13,615 nt of DNA from positions 1 through 13,615 of the forward strand of contig JWZX01002524.1 of assembly GCA_001275005.1 (NCBI GenBank), read 5' to 3'. Below, in pieces: positions 1 to 6,585 of the stretch. The translations under genes and the position numbers were made by a program. Numbering within the stretch: position 1 is the stretch's first letter; each line of letters starts with the position of its first letter. Under the pieces are notes generated by a model. That model saw nothing but the letters and a program-made list of their open reading frames with translations. It was not told the DNA's origin and ran no database searches. Source of the stretch: Chrysochromulina tobinii. Lineage: Eukaryota; Haptophyta; Prymnesiales; Chrysochromulinaceae.

Positions 1-502
1 TGTTGGTGCATGCGCAGCCCGGTGCCAACGGACGCGGCGGCGAGGGAGGCGGCGGTAGTGGCGGCGGCGGCGAACGCGGCGGCGAGGGTGGTGGCGAGGG
101 CTGCGGCGAGGGCTGCGGCGAAGGCGATGCCAAAGGCGGTGGCGATCGTGGCGGCGAGGGCGGCGGATGCGGCGGCGGATGCGGCGAGGGCGGCAGCTGC
201 GGCGGCAGCGGTGGCAGCGGCGGCGGCGATGGGCAGCGCGGGCCGCAATCGCTGCAGTCGCTACCAAGGGCGCAGTCGGAGTAAGCCGCAACCGTGCTGT
301 TCGTTGCAGGGACGCTGCATGTGAGCGGGTCGGTGCAACCGTCATCACAGTAGCCATTCTGGATTAAGTTAGGGTTGGCGCAAGTGTTGGTGCACACGCA
401 GGATGGTTGTGCCGTCGAGATCGAGAATGCGAGCATGGTGGCGATGAGGCGCAGGTGGCGGTGCTCAACCGCCTCCATCCCTCGAGGAGGCTGACATGAC
501 AT
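1..502 (-). CDS. Secreted Cys-rich / Pro-rich protein, LNR-like, 3'-truncated by window edge
   Basis: The open minus-strand frame runs from the ATG at 502 to the left edge without a stop (167 codons visible). A second in-frame ATG at 478 gives an equally good signal peptide start, and both have a purine at -3. The hydrophobic stretch LIATMLAFSIS followed by STA-Q suggests a signal peptide cleaved near residue 31. A Cys-rich segment follows (about residues 35-90) with CVCTNTC, NGYCDDGC and GSDCSDCGPRC; the spacing recalls Lin-12/Notch repeats and the 'CDDG...DCADCGPR' motif I associate with algal surface proteins. Residues 91-160 are a Ser/Pro-rich linker (PSPPP, PQPSPQPSPP). The last visible residues, GCACTN, resemble CVCTN at the start of the first module, so a second Cys-rich module probably begins at the window edge. 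The likely role is an extracellular matrix, scale or surface protein; its ligand is unknown. The gene lies 371 bp downstream of the sulfotransferase gene on the same strand. Confidence 0.72.
   Translation of the reverse strand, partial: MSCQPPRGMEAVEHRHLRLIATMLAFSISTAQPSCVCTNTCANPNLIQNGYCDDGCTDPLTCSVPATNSTVAAYSDCALGSDCSDCGPRCPSPPPLPPLPPQLPPSPHPPPHPPPSPPRSPPPLASPSPQPSPQPSPPPSPPRSPPPPLPPPPSPPRPLAPGCACTN
13..240 (-). repeat. Ser/Pro-rich linker coding repeat
   Basis: This is imperfect trinucleotide-scale repetition of CCG, CCA and TCG-type codons, read on the minus strand as PSPP/PPPS units within the left-edge secreted protein. On the plus strand the same DNA gives Gly- or Ala-rich frames that have no independent support. 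Such tracts are prone to length change and assembly error. Confidence 0.7.
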
Positions 503-872
503 TTCGAAATTTTCGGACTGAGAAAACAGAGTGTGAAAACGTGAGGAATTTTTCAGAGAAGTCCCAAGATTAAAACCACACATGAAATGCTGACAGATGG
601 AATCGAGGCAGGCTGAACGTGACTATCCTATACTCCGACACCGCATACAATTTTTTGAAAACGAGAATCGCATCTCCCGTGAGCGGCGCCCCGCTTGCTG
701 GCCTGTTGCCAGTAGTCATGTTAATTAATGCGTCCCCCCGAGGACGCGCTTGAGCATGAGCGCCGCTGTCCCGATGTAGTGTGTGGTCCTATTTTTGGTA
801 ACTTCACGTTCACGTTCACGTTAGTTTGCCATTGTTTGCCATCGCGCGGCCAATCCGTTACCTCGAGGCGGT
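503..872. other. Gap between sulfotransferase gene and left secreted gene
   Basis: The gap is 370 bp, between the stop of the sulfotransferase gene and the first ATG of the left secreted gene, both on the minus strand. It must hold the 3' end of one and the promoter and 5' UTR of the other. It is AT-richer than the coding regions (for example around 500-660). I see an 8-bp palindrome TTAATTAA at 721-728, three copies of CACGTT at 805-822, and a doubled 10-mer GTTTGCCATT/C at 824-843. No clear TATA box or polyadenylation signal could be identified. Confidence 0.5.
805..843. repeat. Short tandem repeats: CACGTT x3 and GTTTGCCAT x2
   Basis: Three exact head-to-tail copies of CACGTT occupy 805-822. 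GTTTGCCATT (824-833) is followed by GTTTGCCATC (834-843). They lie just past the stop of the sulfotransferase gene. They could be simple slippage products or a clustered factor-binding site; nothing in the sequence decides between these. Confidence 0.55.
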
Positions 873-2054
873 CTAGGTCGAGGCGCTCGGGTAGCCGAGG
901 CGCGCGCTCGCCCACTCGTCAGCGAGCACCGCCGCGCCTGCACCATCCCACAGCCCCGCGACGTACCCCGTCTTATTGCGTAGCTTTCGCATCCGCGCAT
1001 CGCACAGCAAGGTTGTGCCCGAGGCCCGTTCGAGGGCGCGCAAGTCGCAAAGCGTCCGGAGCACGGCGGCCCGGTAGACGCGCATGTCGACGCTCAGCAG
1101 CTCCTCATCAAGCTCACGCAGCACAGCCGGCGCCACGTCAGCCGTCGAGATCTTGGCGCCGGCGCTCGCCTTGAGCTTGCGCCGCGCCGTACCGGCGAGA
1201 CTGACCCCGCGCCCTCGGTGCGCGACGGCGCGCGCGGCGGCGCCTTCGGCAGCAGCAGACCCGCAGATGCATGCGGGGTTGAGCCTTCCTAGCTTGCGGT
1301 ACTCGACGAGGCACAGCGCCTCGGGCAAGAGCTCCAAAACCCCTACGAAGTCGGCAGCATGCACCGCCGCGATCGCCTCCGCAAGCGGAGGCCTCGCGTC
1401 CTCGGCGCGCTGCCCCACGTGGTGAGCGCATGGCGTCGTGCACTCCTTGAGGTAGTCGCAGTTCCAGCGCTCGTCGGTGCACATGAGCGCACGTGACATG
1501 TGGTTGAGCGGGTTGTAGCCATAAAAGTCGCCGCGCGCCGGCGTCCAGCCGCGCGCAAAGTGCGATACCCACTGCGCAAAGCCCGCCGCGTCGTCGCCCT
1601 TGACCACCGGGTAGCCGGCGGCACGTCGCGTACGGAAGCGACCCTGGTAGGCGCCGTGCAGATACTGCGAGAGCGCATGGCCGCGTGGCTCACGGAAGAA
1701 GATGACATTCACGCGTGACTCGTGCATGAAAGGCGGATAGCATTGCTCGGCGCCACCCACCGGCCGAGCGAAGCGGAGCAGTTCCTCGCGCACGGAGCGG
1801 CCGCCAGTCTTGGCGATGTGCGTCATGTGGAAGAGGCGCGTCGTGTTCACCCACGAGCCGAGCCGACCTGGCTCAATGCGGAAGCCGGAGCTCGGCCACT
1901 TTTGTGCGGAGAGCAGCACGAGATGGTGGACGGGCGCGCGGCGCGGTGCCGCCGTGCGGTGGCGCCACGCAAGCGAGGAAACGAGGTCGCACATACCGTC
2001 GGTCGGCAGCGCGCGGCGCACGTCAGGCGTCAGCGCCGTTGACGGCATAGCCAT
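873..2054 (-). CDS. Sulfotransferase-like protein (PAPS-binding)
   Basis: Predicted 393-aa protein from the first ATG at 2054; the frame is open further up to a TGA, but only with non-ATG codons. It carries the two hallmark segments of Golgi carbohydrate sulfotransferases that use PAPS. The 5'-phosphosulfate loop is THIAKTGGRS (about residues 78-87; family consensus HIPKTGGTS). The 3'-phosphate loop is FFREPRGHALSQY (about 119-131; consensus REPxxRxxSxY). Downstream Cys residues (WNCDYLKECTTPC, 198-209) could form disulfides in the secretory lumen. The likely reaction is transfer of sulfate from PAPS to a sugar hydroxyl of a glycan. No N-terminal membrane anchor is visible, although most family members are type II Golgi proteins, so an upstream exon may be missing. 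The substrate cannot be told from sequence. It lies between RPB11 and the left secreted gene, all on the minus strand. Confidence 0.8.
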   Translation of the reverse strand: MAMPSTALTPDVRRALPTDGMCDLVSSLAWRHRTAAPRRAPVHHLVLLSAQKWPSSGFRIEPGRLGSWVNTTRLFHMTHIAKTGGRSVREELLRFARPVGGAEQCYPPFMHESRVNVIFFREPRGHALSQYLHGAYQGRFRTRRAAGYPVVKGDDAAGFAQWVSHFARGWTPARGDFYGYNPLNHMSRALMCTDERWNCDYLKECTTPCAHHVGQRAEDARPPLAEAIAAVHAADFVGVLELLPEALCLVEYRKLGRLNPACICGSAAAEGAAARAVAHRGRGVSLAGTARRKLKASAGAKISTADVAPAVLRELDEELLSVDMRVYRAAVLRTLCDLRALERASGTTLLCDARMRKLRNKTGYVAGLWDGAGAAVLADEWASARLGYPSAST

Positions 2055-2251
2055 ACTTAGCTTCACACAAGCCTCTTCACGCCCGGTCAAAGATACAATA
2101 GTAGGTCAAGAAAGATCACCATGTAGTCATCTAAGGCCTAAGAATACAGGACACAGAGACGAGCTCCACGGACGCGCGTGCGCGCCTGCGAGACGCTCTC
2201 CGGTCTGGCGTGTACAATTTTCGAATACTGTTCCCCTTTTTTGCTCTCATA

Positions 2252-2840
2252 TTACTCGACGTCCATGTCGCCGCTGGCACCAGCGCGGTGCGCGCCCGTC
2301 CTCTGCGCGTACGCCTTGAGCGACTTTTCGAAGCTCGACGACAGCGCGGTAAGCTCGTTCGTGAGCTTGATTAGAGCGCTGTCGACCGCGTCAATGGGCC
2401 CCGGGTTGTTGGAGCGCGTCTGCACCTTGATCTGGATGGCGGGCTCAAGCGGGTGTGGCACACGGTACCCTGCAAAGTGGACCTCCTTGTCTTCCAGCAG
2501 CTGCCTGCGCGCGCGGAGAGGCAGATAGAGCTGCTCAGCTGTGTGCGCCAGCGAGCCCGGCAGAGACACAGATGCAGGCGCGGGCGTGCGGCGCACATGC
2601 GTAGAATGTTGCCGAGCGTGTGATCCTCACGCTCGATTACCAAAGTCGCCGCGTTCGGGATCTTTGTCTCGGGTGCGATGGTCACCCTGCGGTGGCAGTG
2701 GCCGCGGCGGAAGCACAAGTCGTGAGTTCGGCGGATGAGATCGTGTGGCGAGTGCGACGCGGCATGCAGTGCGAGGCGCACTTTGCCACGCTCCCATCGT
2801 CGGGCAGGCGCCAGCAGTCGAAGTCGTCGGGCTTGTTCAT
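2252..2840 (-). CDS. RPB11: RNA polymerase II subunit RPB11 (three exons)
   Basis: Spliced from 2840-2782, 2686-2597 and 2504-2252, giving 133 aa ending at TAA. RPB11 pairs with RPB3 in the Pol II core, in the role of the bacterial alpha dimer. Residues 21-70 carry the family signature: TKIPNAATLVIEREDHTLGN, then after the second splice QLLEDKEVHFAGYRVPHPLE. This matches the RPB11 form (LGNI..QLL...FAGY.VPHPLE) rather than the Pol I/III paralogue AC19. The splice joins are in phase: exon 1 ends GCA AA and exon 2 supplies G to make Lys20; exon 2 ends CGC AT and exon 3 supplies G to make Met50. The N-terminus (MNKPDDFDCW...) has the right length for the family. The C-terminal helix is followed by a short Ala/Gly tail, so the protein is a little longer than the roughly 117-120 aa of animal and yeast members. 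It shares a 226-bp divergent intergenic region with the kinase gene. Confidence 0.93.
2505..2596 (-). other. RPB11 intron 2 (92 nt, GT-AG)
   Basis: The donor is GTGCGC at 2596 and the acceptor GCGCGCAG ends at 2505, on the minus strand. Removing it joins Arg49-Met50-Gln51 and restores the conserved LGNI..QLL run of RPB11. Translated as if coding, the stretch gives unrelated sequence. Confidence 0.88.
2687..2781 (-). other. RPB11 intron 1 (95 nt, GT-AG)
   Basis: The donor is GTGCGCC at 2781 and the acceptor CCACCGCAG ends at 2687, on the minus strand. Splicing joins SVAK to VTIAPETKIPNA, matching the RPB11 N-terminal strand. Both RPB11 introns begin with the same hexamer GTGCGC. Confidence 0.85.
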
Positions 2841-3066
2841 GTTGGCGACGACGACGGCCCGAGCGGGCGAACCGCGTCGTGGGCCGCCTCGTGTGTGCGA
2901 GTCGAAGCGCACAACTCGGCGCTTCGGTGGGATATCGGCAACAATACAGCTTGGGCACAGCAAATCAGCCTCAGATGAAACTTCCACCTCTCAAGTTTCA
3001 CAGTCGGCTAGAACTTGCAGGGGCTTCATATGCAACCTCACCACAGGACTTGAGGTGAGTGGCCCG
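2841..3066. promoter_or_regulatory. Divergent intergenic region, RPB11 / CaMK-like kinase
   Basis: These 226 bp separate the two start codons, so the region must contain both promoters and both 5' UTRs. I see no TATA box on either strand. A strong-looking splice donor motif GAGGTGAGT occurs at 3053-3061, just upstream of the kinase ATG; it may be chance or may mark a 5'-UTR intron or an alternative first exon. The arrangement suggests possible co-expression, but this is inference from spacing only. Confidence 0.55.
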
Positions 3067-4209
3067 ATGTCTGCGAGCGAGGTCTCCGACATCGAGAAGT
3101 GCGGATGGACACTAGCCGTGGATGGCCATGAGCCGGGCAAGGAGCTCGGCTCAGGCCACTTTGCCAAGGTGCGGCTGGCGCAGCGCAAGTCGGACGGGTT
3201 TAAGGCGGCAGTGAAGATCATCAAGAAGCCCAAAGACATGAAGAAGGCGGCGCTCGTCGGTGAGGAGCACAAGATTCTCACCAAGGTGGCGCATCCTTCC
3301 GTGGTCGCGTGCTACGAGGCTTTTGAGACGGACGACCGCGTGTACCTCTTCCTCGAGCTGATGACGGGCGGCGAGCTGTTTGACCGGATCGTGGAGCAGG
3401 GCCACTTCACTGAGGACCAGGCCAGGGAGACGACCTATGAGCTCCTGAGCGCGCTTGACTACATGCACAAGCAGGGCATCGCGCACCGCGACCTCAAGCC
3501 GGAGAATATGTTGATGACGACCAAAGCGGCGGACGCCAAGGTGAAAGCGCCTCATGAGCAGCGCCTGATGATAGCTGATCACGTCTGATCACGTCTGGTC
3601 GTCACTGAGTGCCTTGCGCAGGTCAAGATTACCGACTTTGGGCTCTCCAAGTTCTTTGACGAGCAGTCGGCCCTCATGAAGACGGCCTGCGGCACGCCCG
3701 GCTACATTGCGCCCGAAGTCCTACTGATGAAGGGCTACGATCAGCAGTGCGACGTGTGGTCGTTCGGGGTGATCGTGTACATTCTGCTCTGCGGCTTCCC
3801 GCCCTTTTACGCCGACAATGACGCGCAGCTCTTCGAGCGCATCAAGAAGGGCGAGTACGAGTTCCTCAAGCCTTATTGGGATCCAGTCTCCGATGTGGCG
3901 AAGGCGTTCATACGACGCATGCTCGTCGTCGACCCTCGAGAACGCGCGACGACCTCTGACCTCTTGAATGACCCATGGCTGTCGGAGCCGCACGCCGCCG
4001 CCGCCGCCGCCGCCGCCTCGGAGGGTTTCGCCGAACTGTCGTTGACTCGCGACAGGTCCTCGAGCGTGCTGGCCACCCCGGCGGAGATTTCGTCCAGCCA
4101 GCAGAGCATGCGCAAGCTCAAGGGGGCCTTCTTGGCCTCATGGGTGGCCGTGGCGTACACGGGTGACGAAGCCGAGCCCGAAGAGTATGTCAAGCAGTAC
4201 GTGGAGTGA
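3067..4209 (+). CDS. CaMKI-like Ser/Thr protein kinase (two exons)
   Basis: Spliced 3067-3540 plus 3622-4209 gives 353 aa, the usual size for CaMKI. The kinase domain covers about residues 22-279: Gly loop LGSGHFAKV (27-35), catalytic Lys50 in AAVKII, HRDLKPEN with Asp142, DFG Asp163, and GTPGYIAPEV. Thr179 in the LMKTACGTPGY activation loop sits where CaMKI is phosphorylated by CaMKK. All catalytic residues are present. A run of eight Ala (283-290) separates the kinase core from a tail whose MRKLKGAFLASWVAV (about 321-335) aligns with the CaMKI autoinhibitory/calmodulin-binding helix (KxKxAFxAxxxV pattern). There are no EF hands, so it is not a CDPK. The expected role is Ca2+/calmodulin-dependent phosphorylation in cytosol or nucleus. 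The ATG at 3067 is chosen because it gives a family-like N-terminus, but the same frame is open upstream. Confidence 0.92.
3541..3621 (+). other. Kinase gene intron (81 nt, GT-AG)
   Basis: The donor AAG|GTGAAAG is at 3541 and the acceptor TTGCGCAG ends at 3621. Splicing joins AADAK to VKITDFGLSK, restoring the spacing from HRDLKPEN to DFG. The length is a multiple of three, so retention would keep frame apart from an internal TGA at 3586-3588. That TGA lies in the second copy of a 10-bp tandem duplication, CTGATCACGT, at 3575-3594. Confidence 0.9.
3994..4017 (+). repeat. (GCC)8 microsatellite coding poly-Ala
   Basis: Eight exact GCC codons encode Ala283-Ala290 of the kinase, in the hinge between the catalytic domain and the predicted calmodulin-binding tail. 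The tract length is likely to vary between strains. Confidence 0.9.
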
Positions 4210-4701
4210 ACGGCGGCGGAGGGGCGGCGGCGCACGTGCTCCGCGCAGACCATGTGACGCGTGTCCGCCCCCGGTGCCGCGCTCCCACGGTTTTTTTTCG
4301 ACATCGGCGGAAGCTGCGGTACGGGTTACACCGTGCCCGGGAGCTCTGCGCGCGGGCGTCTCGCGCCCTCTCGCCACTCGCGCACACCGCCGAGACACGC
4401 CCGAGAGTCGATACAAAATGTCAAACTAAAGGACTGCAAAAAAAACCCAAATTTCTGTTCCAATTATCACGCATTACCACGCGGCCGCCCCGGGCCGCGC
4501 GGACGAGCAGTGGTGAAAGTACCGATCCAAAGCAGCGCGAGAGTACACCTCTCGTGATCGCTCCGCGTGTGCCACCGCACATCAGGGGGCACACCGCGCG
4601 GGTCCGGTCCCTCCATCGTCCATGCCATGCCATCGCGGCATCGGCGCGCTATTATAAGCGCGGCTGCTGACCCGGGCCCTCCCCTCAGCCTCTCGCCCCT
4701 C
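4210..4701. other. Convergent 3' intergenic region
   Basis: This is 492 bp between the stops of the kinase (plus) and the coiled-coil gene (minus). It contains a T8 run near 4290-4298 and an A8 run near 4438-4445, and otherwise GC-rich sequence. I see no AATAAA and no supportable gene; the short open frames here show no codon or motif signal. A TATTATAAG-like stretch lies near 4650-4656 but faces no credible reading frame. Confidence 0.5.
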
Positions 4702-6222
4702 TCATCTTCTGGATGTAGTGTTGGTGCGGATTCGCTTCTGATCGCGTTCCTTTTGGCGCTGCAGCCGGCGTGCGGACACGGCGCTCGCGGCACTGTTTCC
4801 TCGGCTGCCTCTGCTGCTGCTCGCTCGACTCACCGGAATGCGGTCCGCGCCACTCCGGCTGCTCGGCGCTCTCCCCCAGCCTTCAGGCGCCGCGTGGTGG
4901 ACACGTAACTCGCGCTCCGAGGGCGAGAAGGACGTCTTTGCGCGCGCCGACTTGGGCAGATGCACCAGATGCCCCGCGGAGAGCGCCTTGGCCCTTTGTA
5001 ACTGCTCGATGCGTTGCTGGATCGCCTTGATCTCCGCGAGCGCCTCGCCGACCAAGCGTGCGTCGTGCCCTGCCTTCGCGCTGTACAGCTTCACCTCGGC
5101 GGCGCCGTGAGCGCGGTGGCATGCAGCGAGCTCATCGGCGAGTAGAGAGATGAAGGACGCATCCTGTATCGTAACGCTGGCTGCGCCGCTGCCACTGCTG
5201 CCTATGCTGCTGCTGCCGCCCATGTAGCCGGTGGGCGAGTTCCTGCCGCTCCCGCCGCTCACGCTGCCAGCGACGCTCGCACGGCTCACGGCCGGATGGA
5301 ACACTGCCGTTGGCCCCATCAACTGATGAAACACTGCAAACGCTCCCTCGGGCGAGTGGTCCTTCCAAAATTGGATCGGTCCGTCGAGCGACGAGTCCTC
5401 GATGGGGGAGCTCCGGCCACTGCCGCCATTAACGCTGCCGCCGGGCACGGGGCTCTTAGTGCCGGGGCTCCTCGTGCTCGCGCCCGCACCGTCGATCGCG
5501 CTGCTCGGAGATGAGCTACCGGTACTGCTGCCGCCGAGGCCCCAGGCGCTGAAAAGGGATCCGAGCAGGCCGGCCGAGGGCGCGTACTCCGTGGCCGTGG
5601 CCGTGGACGCTTCGGGCGGCGGTGTTGAGGGACGAGAGAGGGCTCGCTCGATGGGGATCAGCCGCGAATGAGAGTAGTCGCCCACGGCAAAGCGCGCCGC
5701 CTCCTCTTCCATCTCCTCGCGCTCCAAACGCAAAGCCCTCTCAGCTGCCTCATCCTGCACGCGCCGACGCGCCACGAGTTGCTCGAGGCGCTCGCGCCGC
5801 GCGACCGCTTCCTCCTCCTGCCGCTTGGCCGCCTCCGCCGCCTCGCGCTCCGCGCGCTCCGCCTCCAGCTTTACCTCGTCCATCCTCGACCACACACTAC
5901 GCGCCCGCATGCGGCCCATCACCTTGGCGGTCTCGGCCTCGATTTGCCTCAGCATGCGCTCGCGCTCGCGGTGATTCTCCTCGAGCGCCGCTGCTGCACT
6001 CGGCCTCATCGGCGTCGTGGGCGTGGGCAACAGGGCGGGCGCATCGAGAGCCTCTGCAGCTGCGGCTGCTGCAGGCGCTGCCCCCGCGTCAATAGCCAAG
6101 GCGTTCGTGGGGTCAGGAGGAGGCGCGTCCTCGAAGAGTGGTGGCGGCGGCGGAGCGGCACCCGCGGTGCACGCCACGATGAAGCTCGCCGTCCCGGGTG
6201 GGGCGGCAGCCATGTGCTCCAT
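4702..6222 (-). CDS. Coiled-coil, Ser/Gly-rich protein of unknown function
   Basis: Predicted 506 aa from the ATG at 6222; the frame is open further upstream but only from a GTG. I do not recognise a family. Residues 20-80 are Pro/Ala-rich. Residues about 80-180 form a strongly charged predicted coiled coil (REREREM-type, EAERAEREAAEAAKRQEEE). Residues 200-350 are low-complexity Ser/Gly/Pro with a repeated motif, GSVNGGSGRSSP (262-273) and GSVSGGSGRNSP (319-330). A second helical segment (352-415, ending AEIKAIQQRIEQLQRAKAL) follows, then a basic Ser/Arg-rich tail (450-506). There is no signal peptide or membrane segment, so it is probably cytosolic, cytoskeletal or nuclear. The Ser-Pro sites suggest proline-directed phosphorylation. 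A TATA-like element lies about 190 bp upstream, which fits the 6222 start. Confidence 0.7.
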   Translation of the reverse strand: MEHMAAAPPGTASFIVACTAGAAPPPPPLFEDAPPPDPTNALAIDAGAAPAAAAAAEALDAPALLPTPTTPMRPSAAAALEENHRERERMLRQIEAETAKVMGRMRARSVWSRMDEVKLEAERAEREAAEAAKRQEEEAVARRERLEQLVARRRVQDEAAERALRLEREEMEEEAARFAVGDYSHSRLIPIERALSRPSTPPPEASTATATEYAPSAGLLGSLFSAWGLGGSSTGSSSPSSAIDGAGASTRSPGTKSPVPGGSVNGGSGRSSPIEDSSLDGPIQFWKDHSPEGAFAVFHQLMGPTAVFHPAVSRASVAGSVSGGSGRNSPTGYMGGSSSIGSSGSGAASVTIQDASFISLLADELAACHRAHGAAEVKLYSAKAGHDARLVGEALAEIKAIQQRIEQLQRAKALSAGHLVHLPKSARAKTSFSPSERELRVHHAAPEGWGRAPSSRSGADRIPVSRASSSRGSRGNSAASAVSARRLQRQKERDQKRIRTNTTSRR

Positions 6223-6585
6223 CCACCAGTAGCTGGTATCCTGGGCGTGAGGAGAGAGGTGCTGGCTCGCTCGCGTCGTTTCGTTTTCCGTGACAGTAGT
6301 TTTGGGCCGCAAGTTTGAGCCGCGCCGTTTCGGTTTTGAAGATGACCGCAAACCCAGTCGTGTGCATGGCTGGTGGTGACTCAAGGCCACTCACTGTCGG
6401 CCTTTAATTTATAAGATGCCCCCGCGTCTCTCTCGACAAGATGCCCCGAGGGATCCCAAGTGCGACTCGAGGCCCTTCGTCGAGCCCATTGCCCCAAGGC
6501 CCGCCCACGCCCAAGCCCACACCCAAGCCCCATGGCATCACCTGGCGGTGCTCCGGCGGATGCCCCATGCCTGCCCAGGCGGTCC
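6223..6585. other. Gap between RING-ankyrin gene and coiled-coil gene
   Basis: The gap is 363 bp and holds the 3' end of the RING-ankyrin gene and the promoter and 5' UTR of the coiled-coil gene, both on the minus strand. The TATA-like element annotated at 6405-6414 is its clearest signal. A short repeat of CCCA(A/C)GCCCAC-type units lies near 6505-6532. No further gene is evident. Confidence 0.5.
6405..6414 (-). promoter_or_regulatory. TATA-like element upstream of coiled-coil gene
   Basis: On the minus strand the sequence reads TTATAAATTA in otherwise GC-rich DNA. If used as a TATA box, transcription would begin roughly 25-30 nt downstream, near 6380, giving a 5' UTR of about 160 nt before the ATG at 6222. 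Confidence 0.45.

Noticed and set aside
3-367. Gly-, Ala- and Arg-rich plus-strand frames at the left edge
   Set aside because: They are antisense to the signal-peptide and Cys/Pro-rich minus-strand gene and consist only of repeat translation, with no motif of their own.
805-822. CACGTT triplet repeat as a CRISPR or satellite array
   Set aside because: The units are only 6 bp and there are three copies, with no spacers.
2252-2840. RPB11 gene as the Pol I/III paralogue AC19
   Set aside because: The VPHPLE and LGNI...QLL sequence follows the RPB11 pattern; AC19 typically has LGNALR and a different PHP context.
5668-6318. 216-codon plus-strand frame
   Set aside because: It is opposite the coiled-coil region; the Leu/Arg-rich product mirrors Glu/Ala codons and has no support.
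6223-6390. N-terminal extension of the coiled-coil protein up to 6390
   Set aside because: It would need a GTG start; the first ATG in frame is at 6222 and the TATA-like element at 6405-6414 leaves a normal 5' UTR for it.
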